Positions 1 to 6,251 of a stretch of DNA of 14,849 nt are shown here, piece by piece. Source of the stretch: CAYZPW01 sp964480475 (lineage in GTDB: Bacteria > B130-G9). Position 1 is the stretch's first letter. Each line of letters starts with the position of its first letter. Under the pieces are notes generated by a model. It was not told the DNA's origin, did not search any database, and saw only the letters and a list, made by a program, of their open reading frames with translations. Location: contig CAYZPW010000089.1 of NCBI GenBank assembly GCA_964480475.1, positions 1-14,849 of the forward strand. The letters run 5' to 3'. A program made the translations under genes and the position numbers.

Positions 1-856
1 CTATAAGAATGGTCCTAAACTGATCATCTTCGTAAACATAGCAATACTGTTTCCTCTCTCTTGCGTATTGTTTCTGTGATTCCCATCTCCTGTCAGCCTC
101 TTGCTTGTCATGAACGGTAAGTGCGCTCCTGATACTTCCTCTGACTGCGCGGAGTAGGCCATAGAGTCTCGAATGCGCCGAAAACCATTCTCTGACGTTA
201 GTGTTGGACGTAGCTTGGTTTTCTTGGGAACTCGTCTTATCCCGGGGGTAATGCACCGAGGAGAGCCAAGAAACTCTCTTGGCCGAGCGCTCATCCTCTT
301 TGGCTTTCCGGATCTGACGCTGCAGAGTTTCGTCTTTTGATTTCAGCCAAGTCAGCTGGTTCCTGTCGTAAACGTGGCAATATGAGTCGTGAAGGTCATT
401 CCCAGCATAAAAAGCCTCGATCACAAGCTTGGGGTGAAGGCGGATAGCTTCATCCAACAGAACAATGCTATCTGTGGGTCCGCTGCCTGCATACCCCATA
501 TTGTATACTGTGAAATCGGACAGTCTTGCTAACTGTTGGGGCCAGGCTGATTCTGGCGGAACTCCACTCCCGTATGTTTGGGAATCACCCAAAGCTACTA
601 TGTCAACTTCTTCAGGGACGAACAGGTTTCGGAACCCGTTGCTGTCGTGGTCGGGACGAGCTGGATTAGGTCTGCTTCCCAACTCCGTGTCCTTTACGGT
701 AGGCGGAACGTTGCTTCCGCCGGAGATTAGCACAGAACTCGCTTTCTGAGAGATGAGGCACGCAAACTGAAGGAGTCCCTCAGAAACCAGTGCTACTCCT
801 AATACCATCGCCGCTATGAATAGTATATGCTTCAAACCCATTCTTCGATTTCGCAT
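1..856 (-). CDS. Membrane-anchored SGNH/GDSL-type hydrolase, copy 1 (3' end outside window)
   Basis: The frame is open from ATG 856 to the left edge without a stop, giving 285 visible residues; the C-terminus, with the expected Asp/His catalytic block, lies outside the window. Residues about 9-35 form one hydrophobic helix (signal anchor), so the domain is probably extracytoplasmic. SGNH blocks are visible: ALGDSQTYG with the nucleophile candidate Ser92, a Gly block at NMGYAGSG, and AGND with Asn153. It is clearly paralogous to the gene ending at 1053: near the visible end both read YVYEDDQFRTIL, and residues 76-173 are identical. Compared with that paralogue it has about 14 extra residues between WLSSVHYPRD and the WFSAHSRLYG block. 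An SD-like sequence GGGAGTTCCA precedes the ATG. Substrate is unknown; relatives often act on acyl groups of cell-surface carbohydrates or are hypothetical. The gene is AT-richer than those after 2700. Confidence 0.82.
   Translation of the reverse strand, partial: MRNRRMGLKHILFIAAMVLGVALVSEGLLQFACLISQKASSVLISGGSNVPPTVKDTELGSRPNPARPDHDSNGFRNLFVPEEVDIVALGDSQTYGSGVPPESAWPQQLARLSDFTVYNMGYAGSGPTDSIVLLDEAIRLHPKLVIEAFYAGNDLHDSYCHVYDRNQLTWLKSKDETLQRQIRKAKEDERSAKRVSWLSSVHYPRDKTSSQENQATSNTNVREWFSAHSRLYGLLRAVRGSIRSALTVHDKQEADRRWESQKQYARERKQYCYVYEDDQFRTILI
338..631. repeat. 294-bp perfect direct repeat, copy A (shared with 1752-2045)
   Basis: Base-by-base comparison shows that 338-631 is identical to 1752-2045 (offset 1414). 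Mismatches and indels begin immediately on both sides. The tract lies inside the copy 1 SGNH gene and covers the codons for catalytic blocks I to III. Identity extends to synonymous sites, which selection on protein alone would not maintain, so recent gene conversion or unequal recombination is the likely cause. Confidence 0.9.
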
Positions 857-905
857 TGGAACTCCCTGATACTCTTTGATGTTTTGGGCAGCGATGTGTA
901 GACCT

Positions 906-947
906 CAGATTCAATGGAACGAGTTGGCCATAATGAGTATTGTACAA
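906..947 (-). promoter_or_regulatory. Conserved 42-bp upstream block of SGNH copy 1
   Basis: This block matches 2342-2383 at 38 of 42 positions. It sits 49 nt upstream of the copy 1 start codon, while the matching block sits 50 nt upstream of the copy 2 start. Flanking intergenic sequence is much less similar. Conservation at a fixed distance points to a transcribed leader element or operator; its right-hand end overlaps the predicted -10 box. Confidence 0.45.
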
Positions 948-966
948 TCGGTCTTGCTCGATACAA
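939..966 (-). promoter_or_regulatory. Possible sigma70-type promoter for SGNH copy 1
   Basis: On the minus strand, TTGTAT (961-966) is separated by 16 nt from TACAAT (939-944). The -10 box is repeated in the corresponding place upstream of copy 2 (2375-2380), although the -35 there is poor. The start codon is about 80 nt downstream. Confidence 0.35.
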
Positions 967-1052
967 CAAGCTGCCAGGAGATCCACTCCACCTTAACCAC
1001 GGGTCCAGATTCTGGGGAGAAATATGGCGGAAATGATGTTTCCACAAGACGT

Positions 1053-2291
1053 TCATCGCTTGAGCTTGATTCCAGCATTTCGTATTCCTGCTAGCACTAG
1101 TTTCGCGATAGCTTCGTGCCCTGCTGCGTTAGGATGGCCGTCCTGCGTCATTTGATACGGTTGATTGCCTTCTTGAAGACACTGTCTCAAAGCGGGTAAG
1201 GCATCTACCCAGTAGATCGAACGCCCGTCGAGAAACTCCTTTGTTGCTGCCCAGAAGGTCTCTTCGTTTTCGATCAATCTCTGATACTTGCTGGTCATTC
1301 GACTAGGGTCCCGGAGAACCAATTCCTTGAAAACCAATTCTTTGGTGGGGATTAATAGCAATATGAAGTCTATGTCTTTGCTTTGCGTTCTTTCCCTCAG
1401 TGCTTTTATTGCTTTGCGACAGATGTTCTGACCCTCTAGTATTCTTGGATCCGCGAGGTCCAAAGCGTAAAGGCGAAGAGTCGGCCTGAGAATCGTCCTA
1501 AACTGATCATCTTCGTAAACATAGTAATTCCTTTCCGCCGCGGATTGTTTTCGTGATTCCCATATCTTGTCGGCGCTCCCGATACTTCTCGTGACTGCAC
1601 TGAATAGTCCATACAATCTCGAATACTTCGAAAACCATTTTCTGACGCTCGTATTATTTGACCGCGGGTAAAGCGGCGACTTCGAAGCTCTCTTGCCCGA
1701 GCGCTCATCCTCTTCGGCTTTGCGGATCTGACGCTGCAGAGTTTCGTCTGCTGATTTCAGCCAAGTCAGCTGGTTCCTGTCGTAAACGTGGCAATATGAG
1801 TCGTGAAGGTCATTCCCAGCATAAAAAGCCTCGATCACAAGCTTGGGGTGAAGGCGGATAGCTTCATCCAACAGAACAATGCTATCTGTGGGTCCGCTGC
1901 CTGCATACCCCATATTGTATACTGTGAAATCGGACAGTCTTGCTAACTGTTGGGGCCAGGCTGATTCTGGCGGAACTCCACTCCCGTATGTTTGGGAATC
2001 ACCCAAAGCTACTATGTCAACTTCTTCAGGGACGAACAGGTTTCGAAACCCCTTACGATCGTGGTCGGGACGAGCTGGATTAGGTCTGCTTCCCAGCTGT
2101 ACATCCCCATCCCTTATGACATTGTATCTGTCGTCTAGCGTGGGAACATGATGATCTTGGCTAAGCATAGAATTGGCTCTAGGCAAGATAAGACACGTGA
2201 CCTGAAGAAGTGCCTCAGAGGCTAACGCTACGCCGAGTATCATTAATGCAGTAAACAGTATGCGTTTCCGTTGTGACATCGCGTTTCGCAT
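1053..2291 (-). CDS. Membrane-anchored SGNH/GDSL-type hydrolase, copy 2
   Basis: This is a 412-residue protein. The frame is open further upstream to 2876, but ATG 2291 is preferred: AAAGGAG lies 5-6 nt before it, the protein then begins with a basic stretch and a hydrophobic helix (residues 10-36), and copy 1 starts at the equivalent place. SGNH features are GDSQ with Ser99, the Gly block around residues 128-133, AGND with Asn160, and a C-terminal DGHPN motif giving Asp384 and His386. Together these make a complete candidate catalytic set. Residues 83-180 are identical to copy 1 because of the 294-bp repeat. The protein is probably anchored outside the cytoplasmic membrane. The substrate cannot be read from sequence: deacetylase, O-acyltransferase or AlgX-like roles are all possible. 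The gene reads away from the small selenoprotein candidate at 2478. Confidence 0.85.
   Translation of the reverse strand: MRNAMSQRKRILFTALMILGVALASEALLQVTCLILPRANSMLSQDHHVPTLDDRYNVIRDGDVQLGSRPNPARPDHDRKGFRNLFVPEEVDIVALGDSQTYGSGVPPESAWPQQLARLSDFTVYNMGYAGSGPTDSIVLLDEAIRLHPKLVIEAFYAGNDLHDSYCHVYDRNQLTWLKSADETLQRQIRKAEEDERSGKRASKSPLYPRSNNTSVRKWFSKYSRLYGLFSAVTRSIGSADKIWESRKQSAAERNYYVYEDDQFRTILRPTLRLYALDLADPRILEGQNICRKAIKALRERTQSKDIDFILLLIPTKELVFKELVLRDPSRMTSKYQRLIENEETFWAATKEFLDGRSIYWVDALPALRQCLQEGNQPYQMTQDGHPNAAGHEAIAKLVLAGIRNAGIKLKR
1752..2045. repeat. 294-bp perfect direct repeat, copy B
   Basis: This is identical to 338-631 over all 294 positions. It lies in codons 83-180 of SGNH copy 2. The flanks diverge abruptly: GGAACCCGTTGCTG in copy A against GAAACCCCTTACGA here at one end, and TTTTGATTT against GCTGATTT at the other. 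Confidence 0.9.
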
Positions 2292-2341
2292 CAGAACTCC
2301 TTTGCTGCTCATCCAGATTCTGAGAAGAGCTGTATTCATTT

Positions 2342-2383
2342 CAGATTCATTGGAACGAGCTGGCCATAGTAAGTATTGTACAA
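2342..2383 (-). promoter_or_regulatory. Conserved 42-bp upstream block of SGNH copy 2
   Basis: This is the counterpart of 906-947 (38 of 42 identical) at almost the same distance from its start codon. It contains a TACAAT -10-like box at 2375-2380 on the minus strand; the best -35 candidates upstream of it (TTATTG or GATTAT) are weak. It lies in the 186-bp divergent gap between copy 2 and the plus-strand selenoprotein candidate, so it could also affect that gene. Confidence 0.42.
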
Positions 2384-2477
2384 CGGCTATGCAATCAATA
2401 ATCTGGCATGGGCTTCGTGTCTTGCGAGGCGCTATTGTGGGACAAGATCGCAAATGAAGAGTGAAGGAAGCAAAGAG

Positions 2478-2660
2478 ATGATGTGGCTCATTATCGCAAT
2501 CGCTGTCTATCTGCTGCTTCAGATCGTCATTCTGCCATATTTCGGTGTAGAGACGTGACTTTCGGGAGTATGTGGTGTCGGGTCTCGACACGAGCAGAAT
2601 AGCGAGCAACAAGAAGCGCCTCACAGAGACAGCGCGGCGCGGGCCAGGCGTGGGGAATAG
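2478..2660 (+). CDS. Candidate small membrane selenoprotein (in-frame UGA at 2556-2558 read as Sec)
   Basis: Read conventionally, this is only a 26-residue peptide starting MMWLIIAIAVYLL and ending GVET at a TGA. Read through that TGA as selenocysteine (residue 27), it continues for 33 codons to a TAG at 2658-2660, giving 60 residues. The layout is one N-terminal transmembrane helix (residues 3-20), a short PYFGVET linker, Sec27, then L-S-G-V-Cys32, then a hydrophilic charged tail. Sec and Cys spaced U-x4-C could form a selenenylsulfide redox pair. The evidence for recoding is the stem-loop just after the UGA (separate entry). ATG 2478 is preferred because AAGGAAG lies 7 nt upstream; ATG 2454 in the same frame would add eight residues but has a poor SD. 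Selenocysteine synthesis genes are not in the window. The alternative is a 26- or 34-residue membrane peptide ending at the TGA. I do not name a family with certainty. Confidence 0.62.
2556..2591 (+). promoter_or_regulatory. Putative bacterial SECIS element
   Basis: UGA at 2556-2558 is followed 16 nt later by a perfect 6-bp stem GTGTCG / CGACAC (2575-2580 with 2586-2591) closing a GGTCT loop (2581-2585). The distance from UGA to the loop is 22 nt, within the range known for bacterial SECIS elements. In E. coli fdhF the apical loop also contains GGUCU, whose G and U contact SelB, at 18 nt from its UGA. The bulged U of the E. coli stem is absent here. The hairpin has no U-run after it, so it is not a terminator. 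Confidence 0.6.
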
Positions 2661-2705
2661 TCCGCTGACCCAGATGCTAACCGGGGCTGATGAGGTGGGG
2701 TCGGT

Positions 2706-3899
2706 GTGAAACGTCCTGTTTCGACAAAGCGCGTCGCTGGAAACCTGCTGCTGGTCCTGGCTTCTTTGGGTGTGGCGGCGCTTGGAGCGGAACTTGTGTT
2801 GCACTATATCGACCCGCGCGAGCAGCCGGAGGAGGGCAAGGTTTTCTATGAACACGATGACGTGCTTGGTTGGCACAAGATTCCCAATGAGGAAGGCGTT
2901 CTGGTCCAGCCGGAATACGCGGTCTTCAAGAAGATCAACGCAAAGGGCCTCCGAGGACCAGAATGGCCCTACCAGAAGCCGGCCCTCCGCCTTTCAAGGA
3001 TTCTGTGTTTGGGGGATTCATATTGCGAGGGCTATGCGGCAGAGCTACAAGACCTGTTCACTGAGAAGCTTCAGAGGCGGCTGGACAGTTGGGATAGCGG
3101 CCGCTTTCAGGTCATAAACGGCGGCACCGGGGGATACAGCACCGATCAGGAGCTACTCTTCTTTCGGACAGAGGGCTACAAGTATGAGCCCGACCTCGTG
3201 GTCCTATTCTTCTACTACAACGACGTGGTCGTCAACACTCAGGACACGTATTGGGACGCGCCAAAGCCGCTTTTCAGGCTCGAGGGGGACAAGCTGCGTT
3301 TGATGAACGTGCCAGTGCCGATGCCCAAGAGACGCGAGAAGAGCGAAGAGCTATCGCTCGGGGAGTGGCTCTGCGCAAATTCTCGAGTCTATTCCTTTTT
3401 CGCTGATGAGCTTGGAGAATTGTCCTGGAGGTGGCTGTTCGGTGCAAAGCAGCCTGTTATGCCGCCGTCCTATAAGGAGTTCATCGTCTTTCAGAGCTCG
3501 CCGTCTCTGGAGACGCAGCGTGCCTGGAAAGTAACCCTGGCGCTGCTGGGCCAGCTCAAGAAAGAGGTCAATGCCATTGGCTCTAGGCTGGTGGTCTTTC
3601 ACGTCCCCTTTAAGGCTACTGTTCATCTCGATGAGTTTGAGGCGCTCAGGCGGCGTTACAGGATTCCCGCGGAGCTGTGCGACGTGGACAGACCGCGCAA
3701 GGACCTGGCCGCTGTGTGCCGCCGTCTGTCGATACCGCTCATAGACCCTCTGGACCGGTTCCGAAAGCGTGCAGAGGCTTTGAGGGCCCACGGCAAGCGG
3801 TTGTATTTCGTTCTCGATGACCACTGGACACCCGATGGCAATGAGTTGGTTGCGAGCATCCTTTATGACTATATCGTCAGCAACTACTCGGACGAATAG
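2706..3899 (+). CDS. Membrane-anchored SGNH/GDSL-type hydrolase, divergent third member
   Basis: This 397-residue protein starts at GTG 2706, with GAGGTGGGG just upstream. Residues 10-34 form a hydrophobic signal anchor. SGNH features are CLGDSYCEG with Ser105 (block I), NGGTGGYSTDQE (residues 138-149, block II), YYND with Asn172 (block III), and DDHWTPDGN with Asp371 or Asp372 and His373 (block V). The D-x-HW-T/N-x-G form resembles AlgX/AlgJ-like and other polysaccharide O-acylation proteins of the SGNH superfamily, so a role in modifying a surface glycan is plausible but not shown. It is only distantly similar to the two minus-strand copies and has higher GC. It follows the selenoprotein candidate by 45 bp and converges on the fmdB-like gene at 3966 with 66 bp between stops and no clear terminator. 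Confidence 0.85.
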   Translation: MKRPVSTKRVAGNLLLVLASLGVAALGAELVLHYIDPREQPEEGKVFYEHDDVLGWHKIPNEEGVLVQPEYAVFKKINAKGLRGPEWPYQKPALRLSRILCLGDSYCEGYAAELQDLFTEKLQRRLDSWDSGRFQVINGGTGGYSTDQELLFFRTEGYKYEPDLVVLFFYYNDVVVNTQDTYWDAPKPLFRLEGDKLRLMNVPVPMPKRREKSEELSLGEWLCANSRVYSFFADELGELSWRWLFGAKQPVMPPSYKEFIVFQSSPSLETQRAWKVTLALLGQLKKEVNAIGSRLVVFHVPFKATVHLDEFEALRRRYRIPAELCDVDRPRKDLAAVCRRLSIPLIDPLDRFRKRAEALRAHGKRLYFVLDDHWTPDGNELVASILYDYIVSNYSDE

Positions 3900-3965
3900 G
3901 CGCGAAGCCCGGAATGCTCCTCCTGGAAATCCACGAGCGTCGCTTTTCGGATGCCGGCGAGGCGG

Positions 3966-4265
3966 TCATTCGCCCTCGCAGGGCCTTTTGTCGCAAGGCT
4001 CGCTTCGCCCACAGCATGGAGCTGACCTGTCGCATGTGGAGCGATCTTTGCCACTGCCGGGGCCAGTGGACCCAGAGGCATGGATGTGCTTGTAGTCCGT
4101 GGCGTAGAAGCCGTGACCCTTGAAGATGATCCCAGCACCGGCGCCTAAGACCCGACGTACCCTGCCGCCACATTTCGGACACTGCTGGACCGGTTCATCG
4201 CTCATGTCTTGCAGCACATCAAAATGCGTGCCACACTGTGTGCACCTATACTCATAAGTTGGCAT
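3966..4265 (-). CDS. FmdB family zinc-ribbon protein with Cys-rich tail
   Basis: This 99-residue protein begins MPTYEYRCTQCG, the signature of FmdB-type zinc ribbons. Two CxxC pairs are visible: CTQC at residues 8-11 and CPKC at 34-37. They are followed by the family's GIIFKGHGFYATDY segment (about 46-59). The last 40 residues are Ser/Gly-rich and carry five cysteines, including a CC pair. FmdB proteins were named from a formamidase regulator, but their biochemical role is unsettled. The gene is 53 bp downstream of larC on the same strand, so it is probably co-transcribed with larE-larB-larC. The SD is weak. A second FmdB-like gene lies at 13585-13785. Confidence 0.87.
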   Translation of the reverse strand: MPTYEYRCTQCGTHFDVLQDMSDEPVQQCPKCGGRVRRVLGAGAGIIFKGHGFYATDYKHIHASGSTGPGSGKDRSTCDRSAPCCGRSEPCDKRPCEGE

Positions 4266-4318
4266 TTGAGAACCGTTCTATCGTCATTGTTGTTTCACTG
4301 TCCAAGAAGCTCGGCTCA

Positions 4319-5497
4319 TCACTCGTTGAGTATTTGCTTTCGAGCAGCAGATTTTGCCTCATCATAGACCTGTTTCAAAGGCACCCTCTGGTCAACAGCA
4401 ACTTTCCTACATGATTCGTATTCCGGCGCAATGTTCTTGACCTCCTTGGCGGAGCTAGCTACCTTCGCATCTACCTGGCCGAATCTTGTATCGAGAGAAA
4501 TGGTTTTTCTAAATAGCTTTTGCCTGTCTAAATGCGCGATTCGGACCCCAAGGGATGTTGTCTCTGAGAAGACCGTTGCCAAACAGGCGCTCTGATTCTC
4601 TTGCCGCGCCAAAACGCTGAGTAAGGTCCCTAATCTCCCTTTCTTCATAACAATTGGCGTCATGAACACGTCCAAAGCACCCTGCCTGAGCAGTTCCTCG
4701 CAAGCATAATCCAGAACCTCCGGGCTCATATCGTCCAGGTTCGTCTCGAGCAGCACAACTTGGTCATGATCGTAGCTATAGGTTTCCGTCTCACCGATGA
4801 GGACCCTTAGCATGTTGGGTATTTTAAGGTCTCTGCTGCCGAGGCCGTAACCTATGCTGTCGATTCTCATGGCGGGCATCGCGCCGAAACTACCGCACAG
4901 GTTCTTCAGAAGGGCAGCGCCGGTGGGCGTCACGAGCTCGGCCTCGATGCCGCGCGAGTAGATCGGCAGTCCCTTGAGGAGCTCGAGCGTCGCGGGTGCT
5001 GGGACTGGAATCTCTCCATGCTGGCACTTGACGAAACCAGTTCCAACGTGAATCTTGGAGCAGTAGGCCCTCTCGATGCCGAGCAGCTCAAGCGCCGTCA
5101 CAGAACCAACGATGTCAACTATGGAATCAAGCCCCCCGACCTCGTGGAAATGGACCTCTTCAATGGCCTTTTGGTGAATGCCCGCCTCAACTGTCGCTAT
5201 ATGCTCGAAGACCCTCTTGCTATTGGTCTTGACTCCGCCGCTCAGCTCACTCCCATCGATGATCTTGACTATGTCATGCAGGTGGCGATGCACGTGTTCC
5301 TCCTTGGCATCAACGTTGAACTTCGTGCCCGATAACTCCCCCTTCATACCTTTTGTGGCGCTCAGCTCAAACCCAGAGACACCAAGCCTACCGAGCTCCT
5401 GCTCGAGGCGCCTCAAGGCAAGGCCAGCATCTAGCAGAGAGCCAATAAGCATGTCTCCGCTGGCCCCTGAGAAGCAGTCGAAGTACGCGATTCTCAT
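4319..5497 (-). CDS. larC: Nickel-pincer cofactor biosynthesis protein LarC (nickel insertase)
   Basis: LarC inserts nickel into the pyridinium dithiocarboxylate mononucleotide made by LarB and LarE, a CTP-dependent cyclometallase step giving the nickel-pincer nucleotide of lactate racemase-type enzymes. The 392-residue product begins MRIAYFDCFSGASGDM, as in the family. It has a histidine-rich metal-binding stretch HVHRHLH (residues 68-74), EVHFHEVGG (114-122), VTPTGA (189-194), NLDDMSPE (253-260) at the start of the C-terminal domain, and PEYESCR near the end. Both halves are in one uninterrupted frame, unlike L. plantarum, where LarC1 and LarC2 are joined by a ribosomal frameshift. The start ATG has GGGAG six nt upstream and lies one base past the larB stop, implying translational coupling. 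Confidence 0.95.
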   Translation of the reverse strand: MRIAYFDCFSGASGDMLIGSLLDAGLALRRLEQELGRLGVSGFELSATKGMKGELSGTKFNVDAKEEHVHRHLHDIVKIIDGSELSGGVKTNSKRVFEHIATVEAGIHQKAIEEVHFHEVGGLDSIVDIVGSVTALELLGIERAYCSKIHVGTGFVKCQHGEIPVPAPATLELLKGLPIYSRGIEAELVTPTGAALLKNLCGSFGAMPAMRIDSIGYGLGSRDLKIPNMLRVLIGETETYSYDHDQVVLLETNLDDMSPEVLDYACEELLRQGALDVFMTPIVMKKGRLGTLLSVLARQENQSACLATVFSETTSLGVRIAHLDRQKLFRKTISLDTRFGQVDAKVASSAKEVKNIAPEYESCRKVAVDQRVPLKQVYDEAKSAARKQILNE

Positions 5498-5498
5498 T

Positions 5499-6251
5499 TC
5501 ATTCTCCCACCCGATTTATCATGCTTGCCGCGTATCCAGCTCCAAAACCGTTGTCGATGTTTACGACCAAGACGCCCGGCGCGCAGGAGTTCAACATCCC
5601 CAGCAGAGCCGAAAGGCCACCAAAACTTGCACCATATCCCACGCTGGTGGGGACCGCGATGACGGGCCTATCTACAATGCCGCCAACAATGCTCGGCAGC
5701 GCACCCTCCATGCCAGCCACAACCACGATGACGTTGCCTTGCATCAATTGCTCCCTGTTGGCTAGAAGCCGGTGGATGCCCGCGACGCCCACGTCATATA
5801 GCCGATCAACTCGGTTGCCCATTGTCTCAGCCGTAACGGCCGCCTCTTCGGCAACCGGCACGTCCGACGTCCCTGCGCTGACAACCAGAATGGGCTTATC
5901 ACTCCTCGCGCTGTCCGGTTTCCCGACGACCACCACTCTCGCCACCTCGTGATAGACAGCGTCGTTTCTAACCTCTCTGACAGCCTCGAACGCCGACTTA
6001 CTGGCCTTTGTGGCCAGAACGGGAGCGCCAGACAATGAGAGGGTCTGCACGATCTTCGCTACTTGTTGGTTCGTCTTGCCTGTGCAGAGCACGACCTCGG
6101 GAAACCCCTTACGCAATGCCCTATGAGTATCGACCTTCGCCCAGCCTAGGTCCTCATAAGGAAGGTGCTTCAACCGCTCAAACGCCTCGTCCGGCGTAAC
6201 TTTCTCGGCGGAGACATCCATAAGAAGCTCCCTAATCTTCTCTCTGTCCAA
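5499..6251 (-). CDS. larB: Nickel-pincer cofactor biosynthesis protein LarB (NaAD carboxylase/hydrolase)
   Basis: LarB carboxylates the pyridinium ring of nicotinic acid adenine dinucleotide and hydrolyses it to the dicarboxylic mononucleotide and AMP, the first step of the nickel-pincer cofactor. The 250-residue product has the LarB N-terminal region with LPYEDLGWAKVDTHRALR (30-47), then a PurE-like domain with VSAGTSDVPVAEEA (124-137) and NSCAPGV, where Cys223 matches the family's catalytic cysteine, and a GFGAGYAAS end. I chose TTG 6251 as start: AAAGGAGG sits just upstream, and the protein then begins (M)DREKIRELL as LarB proteins usually do. An earlier TTG at 6269 would put that SD inside the gene. 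The start overlaps the end of larE by 20 bp. Confidence 0.94.
   Translation of the reverse strand: MDREKIRELLMDVSAEKVTPDEAFERLKHLPYEDLGWAKVDTHRALRKGFPEVVLCTGKTNQQVAKIVQTLSLSGAPVLATKASKSAFEAVREVRNDAVYHEVARVVVVGKPDSARSDKPILVVSAGTSDVPVAEEAAVTAETMGNRVDRLYDVGVAGIHRLLANREQLMQGNVIVVVAGMEGALPSIVGGIVDRPVIAVPTSVGYGASFGGLSALLGMLNSCAPGVLVVNIDNGFGAGYAASMINRVGE

Noticed and set aside
2454..2477. Alternative earlier ATG (2454) for the selenoprotein candidate
   Set aside because: It has no good SD; ATG 2478 has AAGGAAG at normal spacing and puts the transmembrane helix right at the N-terminus. Either start leaves the Sec interpretation unchanged.
2292..2876. 195-codon N-terminal extension of SGNH copy 2 in the same open frame
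   Set aside because: ATG 2291 has a strong SD and is followed at once by the signal anchor; copy 1 starts at the same place. The extension overlaps the divergent selenoprotein candidate and the start of the plus-strand SGNH gene and has no recognisable domain.
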